From: Luidia sarsii
Lineage: Eukaryota > Echinodermata > Asteroidea > Paxillosida > Luidiidae
Assembly: GCA_949987565.1 (NCBI GenBank)
Contig: OX465121.1
Coordinates: forward strand, 3,613,117 to 3,677,116
Direction of reading: 5' to 3'
Length of the DNA stretch: 64,000 bases
Below are positions 11,885 to 24,789 of this stretch, piece by piece. A program made the translations under genes and the position numbers. How positions within the stretch are numbered: the first letter of the stretch is position 1; each line of letters begins with the position of its first letter. The notes under the pieces were generated by a model, which was not told the origin of the DNA, did not search any database, and saw only the letters and a list, made by a program, of their open reading frames with translations.

Positions 11885-13332
11885 GATGAAACTGAGTTCA
11901 GTTGAACTGAGCATACCCCAGTGGAGCTGGTTGAGCTGGGCTGAGTTTAGCCGAACTAGGCGGAGTTTAGCCGAGCTGGGCTGAGTTTAGCTGAGCTGAG
12001 GTTAGCCGACCTGGGCTGAGGTTAGCCGACCTGGGCTGAGGTTAGCCGACCTGGGCTGAGGTTAGCCGACCTGGGCTGAGGTAAGCTGAGATGGGCTGAG
12101 TTTAGCCGAGCTGGGCAGAGTAAACTGCGCCGAGCTGAGTTTAGCGGAGCTTTGGTGAGTTATGCTCATCTGGGCTGAGTTCAGCTCATCTAGGCTGAGT
12201 TTAGCCGAGGTGGGCTGAGTTTGGCCGAGGTAGGCTGGGATGAGCTGAGCTAGGCTGAGGTGAGTTTAGCTGAGCTGAGTTTTGCTGAGCTGAGTTTAGC
12301 CGAGCTGGGATAAATTTTCGTAGGATTGGCTGAGTATAGCTGAGTTTACATGAGTTTAGCTGAGTTTGCATGAGTTTAGCTGAGTTTGGATGAGTTTAGA
12401 TGAGCAGGGTTGTGTTTAGCCGACATTATCTTAGCTTGGATTAGCTTAGATGGCTAAGTTAGATGGGCTGAGTTTAGCCGCGCTGGGCTGAGTTTAGCCG
12501 CGCTGGGCTGAGTTTAGCCGAACTGGGCTGAGTTTAGCCGGACTGGGCTGAGTTAAGCAGAGCTGAGCTGAGTTAAGCAGAGCTGAGCTGAGTTTGGCTA
12601 ATCTGGGCAGAGTTAACTGTGCTGGGATGAGTTTAGCTGAGCTGAGGATAGCCGAGCTGGGCTAAGTTTAGCAGAGCTGGGCTTAGTTTAGCCAACCTGA
12701 GCTGAGTTTAGCCAACCTGAGCTGAGTTTAGCGGAGCTTTGGTGAGTTCAGCTCATACGGGCTGAGTTTAGCTCATCTGGGCTGAGTTTAGCTGAGCTGA
12801 GTTTAGCCGAGTTGGGCTGAGCTAAGCCGAGCTAGGCTGAGTTTGTCCGAGGTAGGCTGAGATGAGCTGAGGTAGGCTGAGTTTAGCTGAGTTGAGTTTA
12901 GCCGAGCTGAGTTTAGCCGAGCTGGGATAAGTTTTGCTGGGATTGGCTGAGTTAAGCTGAGTTTGGATGAGTTTAGCTTAGTTAAGCCGACCTTAGCTTG
13001 GCTGGGATTAGCTTGGAATGCGCTAAATTCAGCTGAGCTGGGATGAGTTTAGCTGAGCTAGATGAGTTTAGCTGAACCGAGCCAACCTGAGCTGATTTTA
13101 GCCGCGCTGAGCTGAGTTTCGCGGAGCTGTGCTGAGTTTAGCCTAGCTTGGCTGATTTTAGCCAACCTGAAGCGAGTTTAGCCGCGCTGAGCTGAGTTTC
13201 GCGGAGCTGGGCTGAGTTTAGCCGAGCTTGGCTGAGCTGGGCAGAGTTTAGCCGAGCTTGGCTGAGCTGGGCAAAGTCATTTGAGATAGACTGAGGTTAG
13301 CTGAGATAGGCTGAGGTTAGCTGAGATAGGCT
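11885..13332. repeat. About 20-bp minisatellite of GAGCTGAGTTTAGCC type
   Basis: About 1.45 kb of degenerate GCTGAGTTTAGCCGAGCTGG units with many GAGCT and GGGCT pentamers. It matches the array at 59450-60785; both sit right of the same EGF exon, so they are the two copies of one array. Confidence 0.95.
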
Positions 13333-13783
13333 TTGGCACGTGGCACGACGTATCGTGTAAGCCTGGCCGCTGGGCAGCCATATGTAAACAGCCCGCAGCA
13401 CATACACTTTACTTCTAGAGTACAAAAGCCGTTGCAACAGCATACGCGGCTAAACCCGACCACCAACAAAATGAATGGACTGGAAGCGAGTCTAACTAAA
13501 GCGTGAACGCCGTACACAAACGCCAACGTCAGCAGCGTAAAGACGCGCGATAGTCGCAGCTACATTTGATGGGGATCTTCCTCCTCGTATTTCCAATAAG
13601 AACTATGATTGGTATAAACAGATTTAGGCAGATATGTAATGCCATTTTCTTGAGGTTGTCATTTCAGAATTTGTAATTATCAATACATAGTGTATTTTGG
13701 TAGATTTAAATCGCTTCATGGAACAATTCCCTTCTTTTTCACCTTTTTCACGAACGTAGCCTACATGTGACGATTTCAATCAC

Positions 13784-14154
13784 TTAAAGGCCCTATATAG
13801 CATCTGAAAATGTAAAAAGATTGTCACAGTTTTGTGTGTTAAACCATTAACTATTCGGAAAAAGATATCCTTCGAAGATTTTAACGCAAATGGTATCTTA
13901 GTAAGTAGAAAAAGGCCCAAAACTGTCAATTTTTGCACCGTTCTGTAGTGTTAGAAATAATTAATAATTCGCGAGTAATACATTATTATTTTGTCGATGT
14001 TTCAATGAAGATTTCTCGAGAAATACAGCACCCTAGAGCGTAAGATTTCAACATGAGGATTCCGTCATATAGCCATATACGAACTGTGTAAATGTTAAGA
14101 AAATGTGTGGACATTGATGCTTTCCGATCTTCCAAATGCTGTATTGGCCTTTAA
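13784..14154. mobile_element. TTAA-flanked MITE
   Basis: Inverted ends AGGCCCTATATAGCAT and AGGCCAATACAGCAT, each flanked by TTAA (13784-13787 and 14151-14154). TTAA target duplication is typical of piggyBac-type transposition. The 363-bp interior has no coding capacity. Confidence 0.65.
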
Positions 14155-15180
14155 GCTAAAGAGATAAATTCAGTTACATAACCTATCAAAGAACTCCCTT
14201 GTATATATGTGTTTTGCTTTTTGAAATTGACTAGACAGAGTAGTACAAGTTCAAGGGAAGAGATTGTCGCCACAGTTTTGATAAGTACTGGTCAATGCTG
14301 GCAGCCAAAACACATGTGCTGTGCAGTAGTAGACTATTCTTGCACGGTGTTTTCAAATGGAATCAAATAAGTATACGAAATGCAGACATGAATAGATCGT
14401 GAGCGACTAAGCTTCTTGATTTTAGATGAATGAATGATGACGCTATTATGATCGAAATGTACCGGTATTTAAATTGTTTGCCTCCTGGAATAAAAAAAAA
14501 CCCTGCAAACATCGAAAGCCATTCCCCTGTGAGTGTTTGTATCCTGTGGAATTGTGGTCGTAGAAGTCAGTTGGCATTTTGCAACATTTCATTGGTAGAA
14601 CGTAAACACGTGGATATGTTTACTGCGAGTAGTTCAATAAACGTACAGCAGTCGTTGGAAACCTATAGTCCTAATTGTTGCGCTGCTTATTTCATGGTCC
14701 ATTCACAGTGTGTCGTCGGGTGGGGAAATGTTCTGGTATGGCTCTTTTGGAAGACAGTACCAAGATATGTCCTTGTGCATTTGTGAATGCTCGAAGAACC
14801 GGAGGTGGGGCTGGCATACGTGCACACAGGGAATCTCTGTCTTGTTGTTTCTTGTAAACGTTTATTCACTTCCCAACTTTGTTATTAAAAACCCATTATC
14901 AGGTCTGTCTGATGCAAACGATCAGTCAAATATTAAAGGAAACTTATATAGATGAAGACTTAAAAAAAATCGAAAGAAAAACAACATATGCTATAGCCCA
15001 AGTTTTTTTCTTGCGGCTCTGCCGTTTTATTGAAAACAAAAAAGCTGGTAAACAAAATCACACTGACATTACCTACTGTGATTAACGTTATTTGACTTTA
15101 GTATATTTGAAGTACACCTCTGGGCATGTTTATTAATACTCCAGGTTGTTTTAGTGGATTTCCACCCATATTGTGAAGCA
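14155..15180. other. Intergenic DNA, nothing recognised
   Basis: Lies between gene B and the duplicated 3' units of gene A. Several short overlapping open frames near 14430-15085 show no domain or splice support. Confidence 0.4.
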
Positions 15181-18100
15181 AGCACGACCCATATTATAAT
15201 TCGAAAGTTCATTTTGTATCATGTATACGTAAAACGTGAGTAAGTACGTTGCATGTTACTTCACGTAATTAACCGTAACTGTTCTTGAGAGATACATTAC
15301 TTCTTAGAGGATCTGACGCATCCATCCTAGCAAGACATATCTCAGAGCCTATAGGTTCGGAGCGTCACCCCTGTGTTTTTTTAATTTGCATTTTGGTAAT
15401 TTAACTCAGTAAGGTAAGTAATTAGTCAGCCAAAATCTTGTATTTTTAAAGAAAACTTTGGAGTGGAGATTGTGACCAAGTAGCCCCATGCAAATGGACG
15501 TGTTCACAAGCTTTACTGTTTGATCCGCTAATTATATATATATGTCTTTATTTTGTCTGGTTTTAACTCGATTTCATTAAGAATAGCGCTACGCAGGTTA
15601 AATTCTTGAATGGAGTAACTTCTTAAGATGGAATGTATATAATCTGAGTATGAATTTATCAATGCATTTCTTTACGACCAAGATATAAGATATCTTTTCT
15701 GGGTAACAAGCAACTATCGATTAAAAGTTTCATCCAAATAGGCAAAGCTTACTATGCGTATATGGCTTTGGCATCATAACCACATCTGCCTACACTGTCA
15801 GGAACGTTTTCGGGTCAAGCTTTGCGACGATCTGCTCGAATGATTTCCATTCAACACGATTGGTCATCACGAACGTTTAAGCTGCATTACGAAAATGTGC
15901 TGGCCTTCGGAGTCTGAAAAAGCAACTATACATTGGCTAAGGCTCTTCGGGCTGAAGTTGCTAATTACTTTATGTATGTATAATTCTGTAGAGCATTAAG
16001 TACATCCTTATCAGTGTAACTGTGTAATAAGCAAATCAGCAAAGGTGAGTCGTTGACAAAGATGGTCTACAGATGAAACTTGTACAGGTAAGGGGTTATG
16101 GGGACTGAGTCATGGTATTAAATGACTTGGACATGGACTCAGACTCAACTCTCGTCATTTGTGAATCGATGAACAAAAATCATAAGGAAAGTAAATGGTC
16201 TTTGTGATACTCGTGCGTTAGAATAGACTGCAATCGCCATATCGTCAGTCGAAAGTTCATTTGAAACATGTATATGTAAATACGTTAGTAATTGCTGCAA
16301 GTTACTTCATGAAAGAACAAATAAATTACTTTAAAAAAACACCTCCAACAATTTAAAGGGGTCTGATCTGAACGTCACCCCGACTATAACATGTCTTTGG
16401 AAAATTGCATTTGGGTCATTTAACTCAGTAAGTTAAGCCATTAATCTGCTGAAATGTTGTATTTTGGACTAAAAACCAATGCAAATTGAAATGGTGACTA
16501 AGTAGCCTCATACAAATGCACGTGTTCACAAGCTTCATTATTGAGCCTATGTTTAATACGCTGATTAGGTATATTTATCCGGTTGTTTGGTTTTAACTTG
16601 ATCTTATTAACTGAATAATACTACGCAAGTTACAAATCTGGAATGGAATCATTTCTTTACAAAAATTATGTATAGCTGTGTAGGAATGTATCAATGCATT
16701 TATTTAAGATCCCCACATACGATTTTTTTCCTGGGTAACAAGCATATTTCGGATAAAAGTTCAATTCAAAATATAAAAAGCATACTATAGGCATGGAGGA
16801 TTCCTCCATGCTATAGGTATATGGCTTCGGTATCATAACCACATCTACCTACATTGTCCGAAACGTGTCCAACCTAAGATCTGCAGCGATTAAGTAGACA
16901 AATTCCATTCGTTACGACTGGCCCTCACGAATGTTTAAGCTGCAACATAAAATGATCTGGCTCTCGGAAAAGCAACTATACATTGACTACAATTCTTAAT
17001 GCTAAGATTACTCGATATTTCGGTATGTATAAATGTGTAGAACATCAAGTAGATGTACATCCTGATTAGTGAAACTATGTGATAAGCAAATCAGCAAAAG
17101 TAAGTGGTTGACAACGATGGTTTTCAGGTGAAACGTGTAGAAGTACGGAGTTATAACGAGTGAGTCGTGGTAATAAATGACTTGAACATTGACTCAGACT
17201 CGACTCTCGTCACTTGTGAGTAGATAAAAAATCATACCGCAAAACAAAATTTAAATGGTCTGTGATACTTGTGCGTTAGAATAGAGTGCACTCGCCATAT
17301 TGTCAGTCGAAGGTTCATTTTGATATACGTAAATACGTAAACAAATTGCTGCAAGTTACTACACGAAAGTACTCGTAACGATAAGTTACTGTAAGGAAAA
17401 TGTCCAACAAGTCAAAGGGTGTGATCGGAACGTCACTCCTACCATTTCTTTCTAAAGTTGCATTTTGGTCGTTTAACTCAGTATGTTCAGTAAATAGACC
17501 GAAATTCTGACCGCGTAGCCCCATGCAAATGCATGTTATCAGAAGCTGTAATGCTATGCCTATGTTTAATCCGATTATTACGCAATTAATATATGAGCAT
17601 GAATTTGCTCTTTAAGATCGACATGAAATAGTTCATTCCTTGGTAGTAAGCATCTATTGCATAAAAGTCCTATCCAAATAGGCAAAGCTTACTATAGGTA
17701 TATGGCTGCGGTATGGCTGCGGCTGCGGTATCATAACCGCATCCGCCTACACTGTCCCAAACGTTCTCGAGCCAAGCTTTGCAACTAATACCTCGACTAA
17801 TTTCCATTCAACACCATTGCCCATCGCGATCGTTTAAGCTGAAACACAAAATGTTTTGGCCTTCGGAGACTAGAAAAGCAACTATTCATTGACTAAGCCT
17901 CGTATGGCTGAGATTACTCATTATTGTGTATGTAGAATTATGTAGAACATTAAGAACATGCTTATGAATTTAACTGCCTAACACCAAAGTAAGTTATCGC
18001 CAACTATGGTTACCATGTGAAACGCACGAACCTTACAGGTTTATGACGACTGAGTCATGTTAACAGAAGACTTGAAAATGGACATAAACTCGACTCTCGT

Positions 18101-18190
18101 CATTTGCTACCCGATGAAAAAAATCTCAAGGCAAAATAAAGGGTCTTTGTGATACTCGTGCGTTAATACAGAGTGTAATCGTCAGCGTGT
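15180..18190. repeat. Three tandem units of about 1 kb
   Basis: Units start near 15200, 16249 and 17307 with TCGAAAGTTCATTT or TCGAAGGTTCATTT and each contains the landmarks AGCCCCATGCAAATG (or variants), ATCATAACCACATC and TGATACTCGTGCGTTA. They follow the version 2 terminal exon on the minus strand. A fourth, diverged unit follows version 1 at about 22763-23700. They are therefore copies of the region downstream of the receptor's last exon. Confidence 0.8.
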
Positions 18191-18768
18191 GACTTTTATA
18201 TACCCGTATGTGGGTATTAGGATCCATGTATTGATCAAATGGTTCTCTCCCAAAGATATACTCCACTATTTTATTTGATATGTTATGTGAGAAGTCATAT
18301 TGCTATAGTTGATTACAGAAAACAGTCTTGAAATTATGAAGCGTTTCTAATGCACCATTAAATCTAAAGGTTACTCATGACTCAGACACGAACAAGATCT
18401 ATTTAACTCTGGACTATTTCTCAGAATAGAGAAAAGTGACTCGGGCATGAACTGGATATTTTAGACTTGAATACGAAGTTGAGGTTTAGTGGTGAGAGAC
18501 AAATTCAATGGTTAGATTATTTAAATTTTGATCAGAAGTATTCTACCGGGGAAGATGTTACAGTGACTAGTTGTTAGGAAGGGGTAAGATAAAGGTAGGC
18601 TTTGATAGGCAAGTCTAATATCTAGCCCCACCCTAACCCTAATTGTAACCCGCTTTCCTCACTCTTAAATGACAGTTTTCGCAAGGTACCTTGCGCATTC
18701 TTGAAGATCAAACAAACCCTCAAATTTGGTTGCTACCTGCAGCATGCGTCGAGCCAATCTTGACCGCT

Positions 18769-18954
18769 CTATGGCTTCTCGGAAATTGACAAATCAAACG
18801 TTGACGTCTGCGTCGCTGATGGGGAGCTAGACGAGACCAGGGCAATGTTAGTCGTCTCCCTGTCGCGCGATGGACACGTGCAGTACAGGTACGGGGCCAC
18901 GAGGGTGCGCACCTCGTCAGGTCGAAGGCAGAACATCATGAACACGAACAAACC
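18769..18954 (-). CDS. Gene A alternative terminal exon, version 2: end of TM7 and tail
   Basis: 186-nt coding part in phase 0 after acceptor ACAACCAG. It encodes GLFVFMMFCLRPDEVRTLV, then YCTCPSRDRETTN and ends TFDLSISEKP before TAG. It is a diverged duplicate of 24136-24345 and can splice to the same upstream exon. The frame, acceptor and stop are all intact, which argues against simple decay. An AATAAA on this strand is at 18270-18275. It could be an alternative last exon of gene A or the remnant of a deleted paralogue. Confidence 0.82.
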   Translation of the reverse strand, partial: GLFVFMMFCLRPDEVRTLVAPYLYCTCPSRDRETTNIALVSSSSPSATQTSTFDLSISEKP

Positions 18955-21700
18955 CTGGTTGTGTGAAGAAAGCAGTGTGAGTGTAAGTGACCAATAACAA
19001 CAATCTAAGAATACCACTGAAAGACTGAGCACCTGGGACAACTTATGGAGCTTATGCAGCAACAACTAATTCATTAGATGAATAAAGCCATTAATTATAT
19101 GTTAAACAACAGCAGGGGACAGCAAAGTTTAAGGAAAAAAATATCCATTTACTACGTGTTAAAAATGATGCGATTCGTATTTCATGCACGGGATAGTTTC
19201 AACGGGGAACGAAAGTGCATCGGTAGTTAACAGAAAAGTACTGTCGCGGTAAGTAATAAGTAGTATGAGAAAGCACTGACGTGGTTCTAAATTGGTACAG
19301 GCGTTGTAAGTGGTATTATAGGGCTTAATATGATACAGTACCGGCTTCTAACGGTAGAGTACCTTCGTGGTACGGAAAGGTACCGGCGTGGATTGAGATA
19401 GCACTGCCCGGATTGGAACAGTGTAGCACTAGCGCGGTACGGAAAAGTATACCAACGAGTTACGGAATAGTACATGAGCGGTATTGAATAGCACCGGCAT
19501 TGTACGAGATATTACTGGTGTGCGGCGTGATACTACTTGCGCGGTACGGGATAACTCCGGCGCCTTACGGTATAGTGCCTGCATTGCGTAGCTCAGGATG
19601 TCACCATCGTTATACCGATACATGAATACCGTCATGTTATGGGATGGTACGCAATATTGGTGTCACGACATTTGGTACAGGTGTTCGTGGCGTTTTACAT
19701 AAGCTTATCGAGGATTTGAAACCGGATTTCGTGCATAAACGTTTATTAGAGCACGGCATGTACTGCTGGTATGGGTGTCAGCGAAAATGATACAATGGGC
19801 TCATTCAGGCAATTATGATCTTTTGTCTGATGTTGCATGGGGAGTCAATACATTTTAATCATTTTACTCCTTTTGTTATACAAACCCACACATAGTACAG
19901 CTCTTTTGATGAATTCGGAGATCGGTCAAATTAACAAAGGAAACTTCTGTATATTAAGACATTTTTAACAATCCCCCAAAAAATGTTACATGCGGAGTCC
20001 GTACGGCAGAAGACGGAAACGAGAACTCTAAAATTTCGAGCAGAGGAGGCAAAGAGAATAGATATAAAATGCACTTAATTATAAACATAAATTTTGCAAT
20101 TAGTTTGTCTCAGTGTGCGATTTAAGATTATCATGCAAATTATAGGCTAATTACTGACAAGCTTTACAAAAAAACATTAAAGACATCATGAGCAAAGTAA
20201 AACAGGTAAAACAGCGAAGCGTCATTAAAACATGATTAAGCAAAGTATACAGGCAGCTGTAGCATAGCATAAACATACACATATGTTCGAAGGCAAGTTA
20301 TATTCGGCCGAGCATGAATGATTGATAAAAAGTCCCCGCTCAGTGAGTGCCGTAAGTAAAAGGAGCGCAGCCATCAGGCCCATGCATTAACTCCCCGACA
20401 TGAGATCAGCCAAGTCAAGACAGAAAGGTAGGGCCCATCAGGAACTTCAACTTCACGGAGGAGCCACGGCGGTCCAGGGTCCAAGGACGTCCAGCGTTGT
20501 CGGCTTCGGTCCGGTCCGGCGACGAAGACACGTTGGGGGGCAGGACGGTATACAGTAATGCTTAGAAGTAAGTACCCATGAACGAGCGAGCGAGTACGAG
20601 GGCAGTGCTTCGTAAATGGTCGAGCTCACTCGAACAAACTCGCCAGCACACGCAGGACGATATAATATAGGGAGGGGCTGGTCCGACGCTGGCTATTCTA
20701 AACGCACATACCGTGTGCACACGGACACTGACTGAGACCGAAACAGGCCTTACATAGAGTTCTACTCATCCGAAAGCGCATTATACAAATACTTGTGAGG
20801 AGAGGAAAATGTCCGGAATACTTGTATCAAGTGAAACCGTAACCAAGAGCATTAACAATACTATTTTTCCGGGATACAGTTTTATATAAAAAAAATTACA
20901 TTTAATTCGATATCATCTGCAGGAATTTGTGCGTCATTCAACGTGATATCATTTTTGTACTCATGCGAGTACTTATAATTAGTAACCCTATGTGTACTGG
21001 GCTATTTCGCTCCAAGTTCGATGAGCTTGAAAAGTATGTCCATAAATTTTCATGTATTGAATCTGATTGCATGATTGATTTTAATCAAATGTGCAACTTT
21101 TAAGAATAATTCGAAAAGACATTATTTATAGTGCAGATTTATGCATTTTTGGAAATGTTCATTATATAAAGCTAAAGAAATAATTTTGTTCTGATGTAAT
21201 TTTATTATACAGCTAAGCTCCAATTCCCCATCACAACAAAATGTCACCAATTTTAATGTTTTTATTGTTGATATTTATTTGGCTCTGATGCTTTTATTGA
21301 TTTCAAACTTTGACTAGCTTCTCTCGATGCCAAAGCATGAAAGCAGAGTAACATCAATTCCTGCGGATGATTCATAAAAAAATGCAAGCCACTGTCAACC
21401 AGTTGTATTTCTACACAAACATATGCAGTCATAAGCACTTTCGATGGCATGCGCATACTAATTGACATGTAATACCCATGTCCGATATAGACAAATTATT
21501 TATCAAATTGTCCACAAGAAGTCAGGAAAAAAAATCCCGAAGCTTAATTCCCAGCGGTCGCGATGCAGTAACCAAAGAAAATCAGCAGGGCTTTCCATCC
21601 TCCCTCTAGTGCAGATAGGATTAAGCCATTAAAACAAAGCAAAAGCTGAAAAATACCATTGGTCTTATTTTACCTTGAAATTTCCTTTCTAATCACCCGA
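18955..21700. other. Non-coding interval with a degenerate minisatellite
   Basis: The stretch 19220-19690 is a degenerate tandem repeat with recurring GCGCGGTACGG, GGAATAGTAC and GTACCGGC. A dispersed repeat with CGAGCGAGCGAGTAC lies near 20565-20700. The rest is AT-rich with nothing recognised. Confidence 0.5.
19220..19690. repeat. Degenerate minisatellite around GGTACGGAATAGTACCGG
   Basis: About 27-bp spacing between recurring GGTACGG and AGTACCGGC motifs; copies are strongly diverged. The palindromic GGTACC/AGTACC cores would allow hairpins. Confidence 0.65.
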
Positions 21701-22156
21701 CACTATGAACATCTAAGCCGTGAAAGAGGGGTGAAAATGTCATTTTGCCATGAAACTAAAAAGTCACTGTAATTTCACAGTGCATTTTACAGGGAATTCA
21801 CCGTGAAAATAATTGCCTCTCTGACCTGATAAAGACAACTTTAGGTCACTAAAAAGACCGTGAAAAAAACCTTGAATATCTAGGGTGGCAAGCTGCAGCC
21901 TTGAGGGATGGCTAAATCCCAGTAGGATCCACCAGCCCCCATAGAGGTGCTGTATGGTGTCCTTGTAACTGTCACTCCCAGATACTTGTAAAGTGCCTCT
22001 AGCCATTTACCACCAGGAATGTGGCCTTGGAGACCATTGGTGAAAACACCGTGAAAAAACTGTGTGCAATGAAATAGGGGTGAAAACACGGTGAATTTTC
22101 TTTTCACGGCTAAATGGCATTTTCACCATATTTTCACGGTTTAGATGTTCATAGTG
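21701..22156. mobile_element. CACTA-like MITE, copy 1
   Basis: Starts CACTATGAACATCTAAGCCG and ends with the inverted form TTTAGATGTTCATAGTG. It is flanked by CGA on both sides (21698-21700 and 22157-22159). TIRs starting CACTA with 3-bp target duplications fit the EnSpm/CACTA superfamily. The inner ends are rich in TTTTCACGG repeats. Non-autonomous. The related copy at 45227-45696 is in the opposite orientation. Confidence 0.82.
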
Positions 22157-22762
22157 CGATGGGTTATGATTATTGACACATAATTAATTATGTGTATTAA
22201 TCGGCTGAGGGGAGTAAATTACTTCCTATGCCTTTCAAATACCTCTCTGAACAGTTCCCATACCAGTGACAGGCAAGTACCCGCCTACCTAGTACTCCAG
22301 TACTATTTATATACATACATGGGCATATAGGCACATCCAGGCTGTGTGTGACTACAGCCATGCCAACACACACAAGGTACCTGATACTAGCCAGCTGATT
22401 GTTATCGCCCCAGGCAAGGACAGATCACCCTAGCCAGTCTAACCGCACGAAGCGTAAACAGGGGCCTGTGGATATACCTGCAGGGCAGGCCTGATTTTAT
22501 TCTTGTCTGGATCCTTTATTTTTCTTTATTTGGTGGTAATAATTATGGACACCCCGTTTGAACGAGGATTTCGGCCATATTTTTCCGGGATGCAACAATG
22601 AAAAAATAATTTCTTAAGATTACAGACTATTAAAAAAAATCTATATCATCTGGAGCAATTTACGTCATTCGACGTAAAACTATTGATGTTTTCCTCCAAG
22701 TACTTATATTGTTTAGCTCAGGTGGATACGAGTAATTTATGAAGGAAGTACAGCCTTTTAAT
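22157..22762. other. Non-coding interval, nothing recognised
   Basis: AT-rich sequence between the MITE and the fourth downstream unit, without exon or repeat signature I can support. Confidence 0.4.
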
Positions 22763-23700
22763 GTCCTTCGAAAGTTCATTCTTAACGAGTATACACCAAG
22801 ACGATTACCACAAAGACCAGAGATAGTCAGATATCAGTGCTAAGAAACAAACCAAGCACTTTGAGGGCTTTACGCTTCGATTTTTGCAGAACCTTTCTCT
22901 GAGACACCCTGCCTCAGACGTAGAAAACACCCCAATATAAATGCACGTGTTTACTTGCAACTTACATGCAACTCAATCTTACAAAGTAAATAACATCTGC
23001 GCAACACTACACACCACACACGTATTAAGCTTCAGTATTTTTCTGCACACATGGTGCGCTTCTGAGAATGAGTTTATCAATGCATTTCATTTAGATCTGG
23101 GTATTGGGCTCTTTACTGGATGAATATTGTGTTAAAGGTCAATGCAAGCAGGCAAAACTGATGATAAATGGTTGGAATACGTATCATCTCCACATCTCCG
23201 TCAACAATATCACAAACGTCAATACGACTGGCCACCAAGAATGTTCCACCTGCAGCACAAAATGTGCTATACTATAGCCTTTGGAAATTGGAAAAGAAAC
23301 TATACATCGATTATGATTATTAAGGCTAAGACTTCGCTATACGTCTGCGTGTATATTTTGGTTGAACTTTAAGCCCAACCTTATGCGTGTAACTGCGTAA
23401 CGTACTTGTTCAGAGGAAAACAAATAGTGGTTTTCACCAATACGTAGTACAAACAAATACAATACAAGAACAAACCTCACAAGGCTATGACTACTTAGTT
23501 TCATCTTCCGTGACTCTGACTCGAACCACTGTAACATAGTACTCGGGCCTTCTGACACGGACTTCATTTGTGACAGTTGTGACAACATGAAACAAATATT
23601 GAAAGTAATTTAGAAGTAATTGTAAGTAAATTTTAGAAGTAATTGGTGTGTGTGTGTGTGTTTCAAGTGTACTATAAGATAGACTGCAATCGACAGCAGA
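22763..23700. repeat. Fourth copy of the about 1-kb downstream unit
   Basis: Shares TTCGAAAGTTCATTC, the CACATCTCCGTCAACAATAT stretch and GACTGCAATCG with the 15-18 kb units. With the adjacent terminal exon at 24136 it shows that unit and exon were duplicated together. A (TG) run is at about 23646-23661. Confidence 0.7.
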
Positions 23701-24135
23701 AGGCTTGTACATAATCGTATATGTACATTTGATATGCTAGGTTAATGTGGTTCGAGAAAATTTGTGTAATGAAGGGATTATTAAATAATTTGATTTGGAA
23801 TGGAGATATTTGACTCGGATACAAACTAGATTCTTTAGAATTCAATATAAATCTGAGTTTTAGTGGTATTTGAGTTTCTGACGAAGGGATTCTAGTGGGT
23901 AAACGTTACAGTGGGTTGATGTAAGGGACAGTTAGAATAAGAGTATAAAGAGTTACGCTTTTGGGTAGTCCATTATAACCTACAATCTCAACCGTTAATA
24001 TAAATGTAACCCGCTTCTATAATTCTTATCGAAGGTTTGCGTAGGGGATCTTGCGCCATCTTAAAGATCAGACAAAGCGTAACATGTGCTCAACGTCATG
24101 AAATCGCTGTCGCCGTCAAGACCATTCCGAGCGAT

Positions 24136-24345
24136 CTACTGCCTCTCTGAAACGGACATGTCAAAGGTTGAGGTCTGGGTAGCTGTCAGGGTGGACATAT
24201 CTGACGCGGAGACCAGCGTAAGATCATACGACCGCTTGCTGTCCGATGGACACGTGCATGTGCAGACCAGGCGCCTCAGGTACGGGGCCACGAGGGTGCG
24301 AACCTCATCAGGACGAAGACAGAACATGACGAACACGAACACACC
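24136..24345 (-). CDS. Gene A terminal exon, version 1: end of TM7 and cytoplasmic tail
   Basis: 210-nt coding part starting in phase 0 after acceptor CACATCTAG. Splicing to 27013 gives NAFQGVFVFVMFCLRPDEVR, the conserved TM7-to-helix-8 junction. The tail has a cysteine cluster (VCTCTCPS, possible palmitoylation), is rich in serine and threonine, and ends TFDMSVSERQ before TAG. A second intact version lies at 18769-18954. No clear AATAAA was seen within about 500 nt downstream. Confidence 0.93.
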   Translation of the reverse strand, partial: GVFVFVMFCLRPDEVRTLVAPYLRRLVCTCTCPSDSKRSYDLTLVSASDMSTLTATQTSTFDMSVSERQ

Positions 24346-24789
24346 CTAGATGTGTGAGGAAAGTCTTGTTAGTATATAACTTAAGAATACTAAGAACCCA
24401 AGGATAGCACTTAAAGACTAAGTAGTTTGGACGTGCCTAAGCTTCGTAGAAACGACTAATTCATCAACTATTTTTCATAGCAAAATGTGATTTTTTTTGC
24501 CTAGACTAGAAGTTAATTACGTAAAAATGAGCAGATCTTGCATTAGGTAGTTTGTTTTCGGTCTGGGATCTGACAAGGAAGAGTATATTTGTCAGATCTA
24601 CATCTTACAAAATAAGTGCCACTTAAAATATAGGACAGGTCATTGCATTTAAGAACTAATGGCCGAGGGAAATTAACAACAATTAGCCAAAAAATGGAGA
24701 AAGAACGGAGGAAATCTAATTTGTTGTTAACGTTTATCTATAGCAGTAGAGGTCTTGGTTTAAAGTCCCATTCTTGTCAAAATAGCAGT

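Larger units (their letters stand above)
7310..13332. repeat. Segmental duplication, left copy
   Basis: Counterpart of 50390-60785. Left border lies between 7119 and 7317; right border coincides with the end of the minisatellite. Contains gene B's two EGF exons. Later insertions in this copy include the Penelope fragments and SINE family 2 at 11264. Confidence 0.9.

Noticed and set aside
11885..13332. CRISPR-like or immunoglobulin switch function
   Set aside because: There are no unique spacers, so it is not CRISPR; the switch-like pentamers are reported only as a resemblance, since no antigen receptor genes are present.
21764..22107. Open frames inside the CACTA-like MITE
   Set aside because: Short, overlapping and not kept in the second copy at 45227-45696.
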